A DNA stretch of 13,286 nt, taken from positions 1 to 13,286 of the forward strand of contig CAYVIN010000106.1 in the NCBI GenBank assembly GCA_964451375.1. Direction: 5' to 3'. The position numbers were made by a program, and so were the translations under genes. The notes under the pieces are model-generated. The model saw only the letters and a list, made by a program, of their open reading frames with translations. It was not told the origin of the DNA and did no database searches. Source of the stretch: JAGXQV01 sp964451375. GTDB taxonomy: Bacteria; Pseudomonadota; Gammaproteobacteria; Burkholderiales; Sulfuricellaceae. Below, piece by piece: positions 1 to 7,715 of this stretch; positions within the stretch are counted from its first letter, which is position 1; every line of letters starts with the position of its first letter.

Positions 1-411
1 ACATCTTTGTTCCAAATTTTGATACGGTGCAGGAAGCAAATTCAAACGACTTTCTTTGCACTTGGCAACACTTCCTCAAGCACTGGTCACCCTCTCCCCC
101 GGCCCCTCTCCCATGTCCATGGGCGAGGGGAGTGTCCATGCGCTCAACCGTGGGGCGATCCGCGCTTTTCTCCCCTCTCCCACGCGAGTGCACCCTGAAG
201 GGCATAAAGGAGCGGGGCTGGGGGAGAGGGCGGCGGTGCTGGATCAGCGGTGCGGCATGAGCGTTGTCGTGAAAATATGTGCATGGATTAGGGGGTGAAA
301 AGCGCGACAAAGCACGGCTGGCGGTCGCTAACCTGTTACTTTTAACAGCTATCTTCCCGCGCCGGGGCCAGTTAGGATGGCGCTTTACCCCTGACTCCAG
401 GACAGCCCGCC
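1..411. other. Intergenic region upstream of the CHAT-STAND gene
   Basis: I see no convincing gene in this stretch. The open frames here are short, overlap one another and are made largely of the CT/GA-rich repeat at 90-230. A small perfect hairpin (CTGTTA, loop CTTT, TAACAG) lies at 333-348, 63 bp before the start codon, and could be an operator or part of the leader. I could not find a sigma-70 promoter with both hexamers and good spacing. A Shine-Dalgarno AGGA sits at 399-402, nine bases before the ATG at 412. Confidence 0.6.
90..230. repeat. Palindromic CT/GA-rich intergenic repeat
   Basis: A 17-bp inverted repeat (CCCTCTCCCCCGGCCCC at 90-106 and its near reverse complement at 214-230, one mismatch) encloses two competing smaller hairpins. 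One pairs CCCCTCTCCC at 103-112 with GGGCGAGGGG at 121-130 around the loop ATGTCCAT. The other pairs CCCTCTCCC at 173-181 with GGGAGAGGG at 222-230. Such elements are common between genes in beta- and gammaproteobacteria; no function is implied. Confidence 0.75.
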
Positions 412-3400
412 ATGCCCAGCACCTTCGACCTCTTCGTTACCACCCACGACCATACTGCCGAATTCGCTCTTCACGATGCAAACGGCAACCAGCTTGCCTG
501 GCACAACGCCGATTTCGCTGCGCTGCCGGCGGGACGATGGCGCAGCCTGTTCGACCTCGGCGGGTATCTCGACCTGTACGTCGAGCCGGATAACGAGGAA
601 GCGGAAATCGCCGCCGTCGGGGTGTGTATTGCCGAAACGGTGCTGGGCGCAGACATCTTCCTCCACCTATGGCAGCCCGCCACCCCGCGCACCCTGCGCC
701 TCGTCCTGCCCGGTGCGGCGGACGGGAACAGCCTGGCTGCGCTGCTCGCCAACATCCCCTGGGAAACCGCCCGCCCCAGCGCGGACAAATCCACCCTGGC
801 CGAACGCAACCTGTTGCTGCGCATCGTCTACACCGCCGAAGCCCCCGCCGCCCAGCCGCTGGCGCTGAGCGCTAATGAACCGCTACGGGTGCTCTACGTG
901 TTCGCCGAAGCGCGCGGCTCCACCCCGCTCGGCGCGCGCCGCGAACGCCTGAGCATGGCCGCCCTGTTCCGCGACGAAATCTACCCGCAGCGCCAGGTCA
1001 CGGCGGACTTCCTCACCCACGGCGTGACCCGCGAGCGCCTGCTCGAACAGATCACCGAACAGGGCGGCTACCACGCGGTGCATTGGAGCGGCCACGGCAA
1101 TCTCAACCTGCTCGAACTAGCCCGCTCCGACGGCAAGCAGGACACCCTATCCGGCGAGGATTTGCTGGCGCTCTTCAATGATGCCGGGGTGTGCCTGCCG
1201 CGCCTGTTTTTCCTCTCCGCCTGCCATTCCGGCCACGCCGAAATCCACGATTGGGAAGACTTCCGCGCCGTCGCCGCCGGGCGCACACCGGGGCGCAAAC
1301 ACGGCGAAGCGAGCCGCGACCTGAATATTCCCGAAGCACCGGGTTTCACCGGCACCGCCCACGCGCTGCTGCAAGGCGGCGTCCCGTCGGTGGTGGCGAT
1401 GCGTTACGCGGTGGGCGACGACTACGCCCGCGAGCTGGCCGTCGCGTTCTACCGCGCGCTACTCGCCGACGCCCAGCCGAAAAACGCCGCCGCCGCGCTC
1501 AATCAGGCGCGCAAGGCGCTGCTCAGAGATACCGAGAGCGGGCATTTCTCTTACTGCGACCACGCCACCCCGCTGCTCTACGGCGCGGAACAGCCGGGCC
1601 TCATTCTCGCATTGGGCAAAAGCCCGGCAGCCGAGAGCCGCAATCCCTGCCTCACCCCCATCGCTGAGCTTTCCAGCATGGAGCACCACCACTTCGTCGG
1701 GCGCACCTGGGAACTCTCCGGCCTCGGCGCAGGCTTCATCGGCACCCGCAAGAGCGGTGCGACGGTCAAACCGGTCGCCCTGGTCACTGGGCTGGGCGGG
1801 ATGGGCAAAACCGCGCTGGCCGCCGAAGCTCTCGCCCTCTGGCAAGCGCGTTTCGACTGGGCATTGCTCTACCAGGCGAAACCCAACCCGCTCGCCTTCG
1901 ACGCCACGTTGCGCGACATCCATGTGAAGCTGATGAGCGAACTGGGCCGCTACCACGACCACGTCACAGCCCATCGCGGCGACGCGATCCACCGCGAGGC
2001 GAACGCGGAGATCGGCTTCACCGGCGAAACCCGCCGCAAAACCCTGATCCGCAACCTGGTGCGCGCGATGCAGGACGAAGCCATCCTGCTGGTGCTCGAC
2101 AACTTCGAGACCCACCTCAAGCCCGATCCCCAAGCCGGTTCCAACCCGCCCGCCTGGGCCTGCCAGGACGACGCCTGGGATCAATTACTCACCACCTTGG
2201 CGCGTGATCTTGCCGGTTCGTCGTCGCGGGTGCTGGTCACCAGCCGCCGCCCCCTCACCGCGCTAATTGCAGCCCACCCCGTCCCTCTCGGCCCGCTCCC
2301 CGCCGCCGAAGCCGCGCTCTATCTGCGCGACCACCCCGCGCTGGATGCGCTGCTGTTCAGCACCGACGCCGATGAACAAACGCTGGCCTACCGGCTCCTC
2401 TACGCCAGCCGCTTCCACCCGCTGCTGATGGACCGGCTCGCCCGCCTCGTTGAGGCAGGACTGCGCGACGAACTCCAGCAAGCCCTCACCACGCTGGAAA
2501 GCAGCAAGGACTACAGCCACCTCCCCGAACTTTTCGCCTGCGGACGCGGCGACAACAATGAACTCACCTACCTCGACGACGCGCTGAAAACCTCGCTCGA
2601 CCAGCTCATCGCCCACGCCGGGGCGGACGCCCGGCGGCTGTTGTGGATGATTGCGCTGGCGAATGAACCGGTGGCGCTGGGGTTGCTGAAAGGGGTGTGG
2701 AGCGGGGAGGATTTCGAGACCCAGCAGTTCCGCCAGATGAAACAGATGCTGGAGATGGCGCACCTGCTCACGCCCGAAGCACAGGAAAAGCTCAAGGCAT
2801 TCGCGATGCCGGAAGTTCAGGCGCTGCTCGACGCGCTGCCCCCGGCATCGCCGCATCCCGACCCCGACCCGCTGCTCAACCATCTGACCAGCGTCGGCCT
2901 GGTCACATTGGAACCCGGCGCACCGGACAACCCCGACCTGACCTGCCACGAACTGGTGCGCGAGCGGATTTTTGCGTGGATGGCAGACCACCCCGAAGAC
3001 CAGGCAGCGTGGAACGCCGCCGCGATCCGCCTCGCCTACGCCGAACGCCTGGAAGCGGTGTTCCAAGCGCTCCAGCACCAGGATATGAGCACCGCCCTCC
3101 AGGCCGGCAGCCGCGCGCTGGTCTATTGCGTCCAGGCGCAAGCCTGGGAACGCCTGGGCGGCTTTGCCGGCAGCATCGTCACCGGCACCGGCGACCCGCG
3201 CCTGCTCGGTGGGCTGCTCCCCCACCTCCACAGCGCCGCCGAGTCTGCGCCCGAGGGTAGGCCGCGCTGGTCGTGCCTGGGCTATCTCGCCGATGCGTTA
3301 GCAAGGGGAGGCCGCCCCGACGCCAGCCTGGCGTTTTATGAGCTGGCAGCAGCCTTATCCTTGGCCGCGGCCCAAGTCGGCGGCAGTATGGCCCAGCAGG

Positions 3401-4419
3401 CTTGGTCGGACTATGCCGCGATCACCGGCAACTGGGCGAATGCGTTGGGTGATGCAGGCAAACTCGATGCCGCGCGGCAACGCCAACTCGACAGCGCTGC
3501 GGCGGCCCAGCAAGCGGGAAGACCGGCCATCCAGGTTATCGGCAGAGAACTGGAAGCCCTGCGCATCGACATCAAGCAAGGCCAAGTCGAAACCGCGCTG
3601 CCGGAAGTCGAAAAACGCCTCACCCAGGTCGCCGCCTGGTGGGAACGGCAGCAGGCCGGGGAGCGCGTCGCGGAAGCCCCGGATCCCGAGTTTCTTGCCC
3701 GCGTTTACATCGGCGCGCTCGACATCGCGACGGACGCCGACTTTGCCCGCGAGGACTGGACAGCCGCGCTCGGGCATATCGACGCCAGCCTGGCGGTTAA
3801 ACGCGCTTTGCAACGCCCGGAGCAGGAGATCGCCACTACCCGGATGAACCGCGCCAATGTGCTGGTGGAGTTCCCGGAACGCTACGGCGAAGCCCAGGCC
3901 GAACTGGAAGCCTGTCTCGCCTTGTTCCAGGACAAACCCGACTGGGCCGCCAAAGTACTCGGTTCCCTTGCCGACCTGTTCGCCCACCAAGGCGACTTGG
4001 CCCAGGCCATCGCCCAGCAGCGCCGCGCGCTGGCAATCTGCGAAACCTTGCCCGACCCCGCCGACCGCGCGATTTCCCACAATAATCTCGCCAACTATCT
4101 GGAACGGCGCGGCACACCAGCAGATGTGAGCGACTCCACCCGGCACCGACTCGCCGCGCTGGTTTACCACCTCGTCGCCGGGCTGGGGCAACACCTGCAA
4201 ACCTCGCTACACAACTACGCCATCCGCTACGCCCAAGCCCACCAATCCGGCAGCGAACTGAGCGTTCCACGCATCGCCGACTTGCTCGCTGAACCGGCAT
4301 TTGCGCCGTTGCGCGAATGGCTCGCCCAGCGGCAGGTGGATGGCGGCGAACTGCAACAAGCCGTCGATCACCTCCTCGCCCAGGCCCACCAGGCAGCGCT
4401 GGCCGCCCCCGCCGCGTAG
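412..4419 (+). CDS. CHAT protease-STAND NTPase-TPR multidomain protein
   Basis: This 1335-aa protein combines three modules. Residues about 90-400 form a CHAT (caspase-like) protease domain. It has an I-P-W-E motif at 115-118, the catalytic His228 in SGHG, the catalytic Cys271 in SACHSG, and a following GG-VPSVVAMRY strand. Residues about 430-690 form a STAND/NB-ARC-like P-loop NTPase. It has Walker A GLGGMGKT at 460-467, Walker B ILLVLD at 558-563, RVLVTSRR at 606-613 and an HPLL motif at 669-672 that resembles the GLPL motif. A winged-helix-like part follows, with CHELVRE at 845-851. The C-terminal third is alpha-helical with TPR-like units, clearest at about 1180-1234. No signal peptide or membrane segment is visible, so it is probably cytosolic. 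By family knowledge the TPRs would sense a trigger, the NTPase would switch or oligomerise, and the CHAT domain would cleave a target. A role in phage defence or programmed cell death is inference. The start is supported by AGGA nine bases upstream. The stop codon lies inside a repeat. No gasdermin or other obvious substrate gene is nearby. Confidence 0.9.
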   Translation: MPSTFDLFVTTHDHTAEFALHDANGNQLAWHNADFAALPAGRWRSLFDLGGYLDLYVEPDNEEAEIAAVGVCIAETVLGADIFLHLWQPATPRTLRLVLPGAADGNSLAALLANIPWETARPSADKSTLAERNLLLRIVYTAEAPAAQPLALSANEPLRVLYVFAEARGSTPLGARRERLSMAALFRDEIYPQRQVTADFLTHGVTRERLLEQITEQGGYHAVHWSGHGNLNLLELARSDGKQDTLSGEDLLALFNDAGVCLPRLFFLSACHSGHAEIHDWEDFRAVAAGRTPGRKHGEASRDLNIPEAPGFTGTAHALLQGGVPSVVAMRYAVGDDYARELAVAFYRALLADAQPKNAAAALNQARKALLRDTESGHFSYCDHATPLLYGAEQPGLILALGKSPAAESRNPCLTPIAELSSMEHHHFVGRTWELSGLGAGFIGTRKSGATVKPVALVTGLGGMGKTALAAEALALWQARFDWALLYQAKPNPLAFDATLRDIHVKLMSELGRYHDHVTAHRGDAIHREANAEIGFTGETRRKTLIRNLVRAMQDEAILLVLDNFETHLKPDPQAGSNPPAWACQDDAWDQLLTTLARDLAGSSSRVLVTSRRPLTALIAAHPVPLGPLPAAEAALYLRDHPALDALLFSTDADEQTLAYRLLYASRFHPLLMDRLARLVEAGLRDELQQALTTLESSKDYSHLPELFACGRGDNNELTYLDDALKTSLDQLIAHAGADARRLLWMIALANEPVALGLLKGVWSGEDFETQQFRQMKQMLEMAHLLTPEAQEKLKAFAMPEVQALLDALPPASPHPDPDPLLNHLTSVGLVTLEPGAPDNPDLTCHELVRERIFAWMADHPEDQAAWNAAAIRLAYAERLEAVFQALQHQDMSTALQAGSRALVYCVQAQAWERLGGFAGSIVTGTGDPRLLGGLLPHLHSAAESAPEGRPRWSCLGYLADALARGGRPDASLAFYELAAALSLAAAQVGGSMAQQAWSDYAAITGNWANALGDAGKLDAARQRQLDSAAAAQQAGRPAIQVIGRELEALRIDIKQGQVETALPEVEKRLTQVAAWWERQQAGERVAEAPDPEFLARVYIGALDIATDADFAREDWTAALGHIDASLAVKRALQRPEQEIATTRMNRANVLVEFPERYGEAQAELEACLALFQDKPDWAAKVLGSLADLFAHQGDLAQAIAQQRRALAICETLPDPADRAISHNNLANYLERRGTPADVSDSTRHRLAALVYHLVAGLGQHLQTSLHNYAIRYAQAHQSGSELSVPRIADLLAEPAFAPLREWLAQRQVDGGELQQAVDHLLAQAHQAALAAPAA

Positions 4420-4534
4420 GAACGGTCTCCCGACCGCGATGCGGTGGTGGGGTGGCGGCGCGATTTGGGGTTGCCGCAACATCGCCCAACCCCTTCGCGC
4501 CTGCGGCGCGGTCGCGGTCGGGAGACCGCTCCTA
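4417..4534. repeat. 23-bp inverted repeat beginning with the CHAT gene stop codon
   Basis: The arms at 4417-4439 (starting TAGGAACGGTCTCCCGACC) and 4512-4534 (ending GGTCGGGAGACCGCTCCTA) are reverse complements with one mismatch in 23. They enclose about 72 bp. The first three bases of the left arm are the TAG stop of the upstream gene. It could fold as a large hairpin at the 3' end of the CHAT mRNA and act as a transcript end or barrier. It resembles palindromic, MITE- or REP-like units dispersed in proteobacterial genomes. Confidence 0.85.
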
Positions 4535-4567
4535 CCTGTGTGTGGCGGAGAAACCCGCCGCCGCTGT

Positions 4568-4693
4568 GGGAGGGCCGCCCTCGGCGCGACGCGGTGGTTG
4601 GGCTGGAGACAATAGCCGCATCAGGAAACCCCGCTGGACACACCGCCTTTCGCGGCTTCGGTTTACACCGCGTCGCGCCGGGGCGGCCCTCCC
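4568..4693. repeat. 28/29-bp inverted repeat
   Basis: The left arm at 4568-4596 (29 bp, starting GGGAGGGCCGCCCTCGGCGC) and the right arm at 4666-4693 (28 bp, ending GGGGCGGCCCTCCC) are reverse complements apart from one base missing on the right. The interior of about 69 bp has no visible gene. The spacing is similar to that of the preceding inverted repeat, as if a second small palindromic element sits beside the first. Confidence 0.8.
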
Positions 4694-4694
4694 C

Positions 4695-4856
4695 CAATGC
4701 TGTTGAGTTAAGCGCGACAGCGGTTCAATTGCTTGGAGCGCCGGCGTCTCGCCGGCCTGCCGGCAGGATGCCGGCGCTCCCGTTCGTTGCGCTACGGGCT
4801 TCACTCAACTGCATTGCGGCCCTCCCCCCTCCCGCAAACGCCGCGCCGGCGCTCCC
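4695..4856. repeat. Nested inverted and direct repeats
   Basis: CAATGCTGTTGAGT at 4695-4708 pairs with ACTCAACTGCATTG at 4803-4816 (one mismatch). Inside it, GGAGCGCCGGC at 4735-4745 pairs perfectly with GCCGGCGCTCC at 4770-4780 around a perfect 12-bp palindrome, CCTGCCGGCAGG, at 4756-4767. A 13-bp direct repeat, GCGGCCCTCCCCC, occurs at 4683-4695 and 4816-4828. GCCGGCGCTCCC recurs at 4770-4781 and 4845-4856. No gene is visible from 4420 to 4885 apart from these repeats. Confidence 0.75.
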
Positions 4857-4885
4857 TGGCTATGTCTGGCCGACACGCGGTGGTT

Positions 4886-5590
4886 TCACCCCACCGCTTC
4901 CGCTGCCGATAACTCGCCTTTTTCCAGATGGCGCACCAGGTGGGCGGCGTGGGCGGCGCGCTGGTCGTGGGTGACCATGACTATGGTTTTGCCCATTTCG
5001 CGGTTGAGGCGGTCGAGCAGGGCCAGCACTTCCTCGGCGGAGACCCGGTCAAGGTCGCCGGTGGGTTCGTCGGCGACGATCAGGGTGGGGTCGGTGACGA
5101 TGGCGCGGGCGATGGCGACGCGCTGCTGCTGGCCGCCGGAGAGTTCCGATGGGGTGTGTTTGAGACGATCCGCGAGGCCGACCATTTCCAGCGCCAGTTC
5201 GGCGCGCTCGCGGCGTTCGCGGCGCGACAGCGGGGTGAGGAGCAGCGGCAGTTCGACGTTTTCCAGGGCGTCGAGCACCGGCATGAGGTTGTAAAACTGG
5301 AAGATGAATCCGATATTTTCGGCGCGCCAGGCGGCGAGTTCTCCTTCGCTTAATCGCCCGATGTCCACCCCGGCCACACTCAACGATCCGGCGCTGGGCC
5401 GGTCGATGCCGGCGATGAGGTTGAGCAGGGTGCTTTTGCCCGAGCCGGATGGCCCCATCAGGGCGAGAAATTCCCCCCGTGCGATGGTGAAACTGATGTC
5501 GGACAACACCGGGATATCCTGCCCGCCGCGCCGGTAGGATTTGGCGATGTTGCGCAGGCTGACCAGTGGCGCGCCGGACGGCTCACTCAT
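4886..5590 (-). CDS. ABC transporter ATP-binding protein, MacB/LolD type
   Basis: This complete 234-aa nucleotide-binding subunit would hydrolyse ATP on the cytoplasmic face to drive a MacB/LolCDE-type permease. Visible motifs are Walker A GPSGSGKST at 46-54, the Q-loop Gln98, the signature LSGGQQQR at 150-157, Walker B LIVADE at 170-175, a GDLD D-loop at 178-181 and the switch His208. Length and the strand pattern around IGFIFQFYNLMP fit the MacB/LolD/FtsE subfamily. Its ATG overlaps the stop of the upstream adaptor gene as ATGA (5587-5590), so the two are probably translationally coupled in one operon. The matching FtsX/MacB-like permease is not found beside it; downstream there are only repeats and the convergent CHAT gene. 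The transported substrate cannot be told from sequence. Confidence 0.93.
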   Translation of the reverse strand: MSEPSGAPLVSLRNIAKSYRRGGQDIPVLSDISFTIARGEFLALMGPSGSGKSTLLNLIAGIDRPSAGSLSVAGVDIGRLSEGELAAWRAENIGFIFQFYNLMPVLDALENVELPLLLTPLSRRERRERAELALEMVGLADRLKHTPSELSGGQQQRVAIARAIVTDPTLIVADEPTGDLDRVSAEEVLALLDRLNREMGKTIVMVTHDQRAAHAAHLVRHLEKGELSAAEAVG

Positions 5591-6798
5591 GGTTTGACCG
5601 CGACGCTGACCCGCGCGCCGTTTTCCAGCTTGGCGGCGGGTTTGAGCACGACCTTGTCGCCGCTTTTCACTGCGCCGCTAACCACCTGGACATCCCCGAG
5701 TTTTTCGCCCAGCGCGACGAGAACCGCCACCACGTTATCCTTTTCCACGCGGAACAGGCGCGCCGATTTGTCCGGCGACACGAGCAACGCATCGGGATGC
5801 ACCGCCAAGCGTGGTTCACGCTCGCCCGCCTTGAGCGGCCTGTCGAGAAAGGCGACCTTGGCGCTCATTTCGGGGAGGATGCGCGGGTCGCTTTCAACGA
5901 AGCGCACCTTGGCGATCACGGTAGCTTTGGCCCTGTCCACGGTGGGAACCAGGCGCGCCACTTCTCCCAGGAAACGCTGGCCGGGCAAGGCATCCAACTG
6001 GATTTCGCAGGGCTGGCCGGGTTTCACCTTGGCGAGGCTGGATTCCGATACGTCGGCTTCGACTTCCAGAGTGCTCATGTCGGCCATGGTCACCACGGCC
6101 CCCTTGGAATCGCTGGCGGCGGCAAATGGGGTGATGACATCGCCGACATTGGCCTGCTTGGTAAGGATCACGCCGTCGAAGGGGGCGCGGATGGCAGTGG
6201 CGTCGAGCGCCACTTCCGCCTCGCGCAACGCGGCCTGGCCGACCACGATGGCGGCCTTTTGCGCATTCACCCCGGCGCGCGCCTTGGCGAGACGGGCTTC
6301 GGCGCCATCCACGGCGGATTGGCTGATAAATCCCTTGCCGGCCAGATCGAGGGCGCGTCGGTATTCCCGCTCGGCGTTGAGCAATTCGGCCTGCACCTGC
6401 TCCAGGGTGGCGCGCGCCAACAGGATATTGGCCGCCGCCCGGTCGCGCGCCGCCGTTACGTCACGGTTTTCGAGACGCGCCACCACCTCGCCGGCTTTGA
6501 CCACGCTGCCTTCACGCACCCCCAGCCATTCCAGGCGTCCGGTGGCTTTCGACGCGACCGCCGCCTTGCGCTGCGCCACCACGTAGCCGGTGGCGTTGAG
6601 CAGGGTCAGAGACTGGGAGGGATAGGCGAGCACCACGCCGGTGGTTTCCACGGTTTGCGCTCGGTTGCCGCCCGCCACCATCGCCCCCACGCCGCCCAGC
6701 ACCACCAGCAACGCGACAACATACGGCCAGCGTTTATGCCGGGTGGGCGCGGCAGCGCCGCGCTGGATGTGTAATCTGGATAAATCGGTTTGAGCCAA
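5587..6798 (-). CDS. Periplasmic adaptor (membrane fusion protein), HlyD/MacA/AcrA-like
   Basis: This 403-aa protein has an N-terminal membrane anchor (about residues 24-44). It also has two lipoyl-like halves (about 80-110, and about 200-225 with IRAPFDGVI at 203-211) separated by an Ala/Glu/Arg-rich alpha-helical hairpin (about 114-198). A beta-barrel part contains PGQ at 260-262, followed by a membrane-proximal domain. This layout is typical of efflux adaptors that link an inner-membrane transporter to an outer-membrane channel. It is the first gene of a two-gene minus-strand operon, followed by the ABC ATPase with a four-base overlap. I accept the TTG start because a GAGG Shine-Dalgarno lies six bases before it and the sequence then runs into a normal anchor. 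No partner permease or TolC-like gene is present in the window. Confidence 0.9.
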   Translation of the reverse strand: MAQTDLSRLHIQRGAAAPTRHKRWPYVVALLVVLGGVGAMVAGGNRAQTVETTGVVLAYPSQSLTLLNATGYVVAQRKAAVASKATGRLEWLGVREGSVVKAGEVVARLENRDVTAARDRAAANILLARATLEQVQAELLNAEREYRRALDLAGKGFISQSAVDGAEARLAKARAGVNAQKAAIVVGQAALREAEVALDATAIRAPFDGVILTKQANVGDVITPFAAASDSKGAVVTMADMSTLEVEADVSESSLAKVKPGQPCEIQLDALPGQRFLGEVARLVPTVDRAKATVIAKVRFVESDPRILPEMSAKVAFLDRPLKAGEREPRLAVHPDALLVSPDKSARLFRVEKDNVVAVLVALGEKLGDVQVVSGAVKSGDKVVLKPAAKLENGARVSVAVKP

Positions 6799-6804
6799 TC
6801 GGAA

Positions 6805-6808
6805 CCTC
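6805..6808 (-). promoter_or_regulatory. Shine-Dalgarno for the adaptor gene
   Basis: GAGG on the minus strand lies six bases before the TTG at 6798-6796. It is the main reason for accepting this non-ATG start. Confidence 0.6.
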
Positions 6809-6819
6809 GATTAAAATCA

Positions 6820-6937
6820 GTGTTGAGTGTTTAGTGCTTAGTGTTTAGTTGCGGTCGCCGCGCGGTGCGCGGCCTGGTCAGAAATCATGCGCAAAGCGCA
6901 TTCCGTAACTAAACACTAAGCACTCAACACTCAAAAC
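6820..6937. repeat. 118-bp cruciform-like inverted repeat between divergent genes
   Basis: The outer arms of 31 bp (6820-6850, starting GTGTTGAGTGTTTAGTGCTT; 6907-6937, starting AACTAAACACTAAGCACTCA) are reverse complements with two mismatches. Two perfect hairpins lie between them: GCCGCG, loop CGGTG, CGCGGC at 6857-6873, and ATGCGC, loop AAA, GCGCAT at 6887-6901. The element occupies most of the 162 bp between the divergent adaptor gene and rph, so any promoters for either gene must lie inside it or next to it. It could be a small mobile palindromic element. Confidence 0.85.
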
Positions 6938-6960
6938 TCAACTATAGCGGAACCCCCACC

Positions 6961-7680
6961 ATGCGCCCCAGCCAGAGACAACCCGACCAGTTACGCAACG
7001 TCGCCATCACCCGCAACTATACCAAGCACGCCGAAGGCTCGGTACTGGTTGAATTCGGCGACACCAAGGTGATATGCACCGCCAGCGTCGAAGAAAAAGT
7101 GCCGCCGTTTCTGCGCGGCAAGGGCCAGGGCTGGACGACCGCCGAATATGGCATGTTACCCCGTTCCACCGGCAGTCGTATGGATCGTGAGGCGGCCAAG
7201 GGTAAACAATCCGGGCGCACTCAGGAAATCCAGCGGCTGATCGGGCGTTCGATGCGCGCCGTGGTTGATTTGAAAGCTCTGGGCGAACGCACCATCCATC
7301 TTGACTGCGATGTGATCCAGGCCGATGGCGGCACCCGCACCGCCAGCATCACCGGCGCTTTCGTCGCTTTACACGATGCGGTGTCCCATCTGCTGCAAAA
7401 AAAGCTCATCAGCGTTTCGCCGATACGCGATTTCGTCGCCGCCATTTCGGTGGGCGTGTATCAGGGCGTTCCGGTGCTTGATCTGGATTATCATGAGGAT
7501 TCCGACTGCGACACCGACATGAATATCGTCATGACCGGCAACGGCGGCTTCGTGGAAATCCAGGGCACTGCGGAAGGCGCGCCGTTTTCGCGCAACGAGA
7601 TGGAAGCCATGCTCAACCTCGCCGAGAATGGTATCGCCCAACTCGTCGCAAAACAAAAATCCGCACTGGGCCTGGCCTGA
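6961..7680 (+). CDS. rph: Ribonuclease PH
   Basis: This 239-aa protein has the usual length for RNase PH, the phosphate-dependent 3'-to-5' exoribonuclease that trims the 3' ends of tRNA precursors. The phosphate-binding residues can be seen as Arg86 in SGRTQEIQRLIGRSMR and the G-T-R triplet at 124-126 within QADGGTRTASITGA. The acidic residues of the active site lie in the 180-186 segment (HEDSDCDTDMN). The ATG gives the standard N-terminus RPSQRQPDQLR. The Shine-Dalgarno is weak (a GCGGA-like run some ten bases upstream). The PilZ gene follows after 35 bp on the same strand and may be co-transcribed. Nothing looks truncated. Confidence 0.97.
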   Translation: MRPSQRQPDQLRNVAITRNYTKHAEGSVLVEFGDTKVICTASVEEKVPPFLRGKGQGWTTAEYGMLPRSTGSRMDREAAKGKQSGRTQEIQRLIGRSMRAVVDLKALGERTIHLDCDVIQADGGTRTASITGAFVALHDAVSHLLQKKLISVSPIRDFVAAISVGVYQGVPVLDLDYHEDSDCDTDMNIVMTGNGGFVEIQGTAEGAPFSRNEMEAMLNLAENGIAQLVAKQKSALGLA

Positions 7681-7715
7681 ATCCCCCACATAAATCGAAC
7701 CATTGGAGCAACGCC

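Noticed and set aside
90..230. CRISPR-like array among the upstream CT/GA-rich repeats
   Set aside because: The repeats are inverted, unequal and not regularly spaced, and no cas genes are present.
2263..3231. 322-aa minus-strand open frame within the CHAT-STAND gene
   Set aside because: It is a shadow of the long coding frame on the plus strand, with no recognisable motif or ribosome binding site.
4420..4885. Possible remnant of the missing permease gene between the CHAT gene and the ABC ATPase
   Set aside because: Frames on both strands give only translated repeats, without hydrophobic segments of an FtsX/MacB-like permease.
5566..6774. 402-aa plus-strand open frame opposite the adaptor gene
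   Set aside because: It mirrors the adaptor gene and is rich in His, Gly and Arg as expected from antisense reading of GC-rich codons; no family is recognisable.
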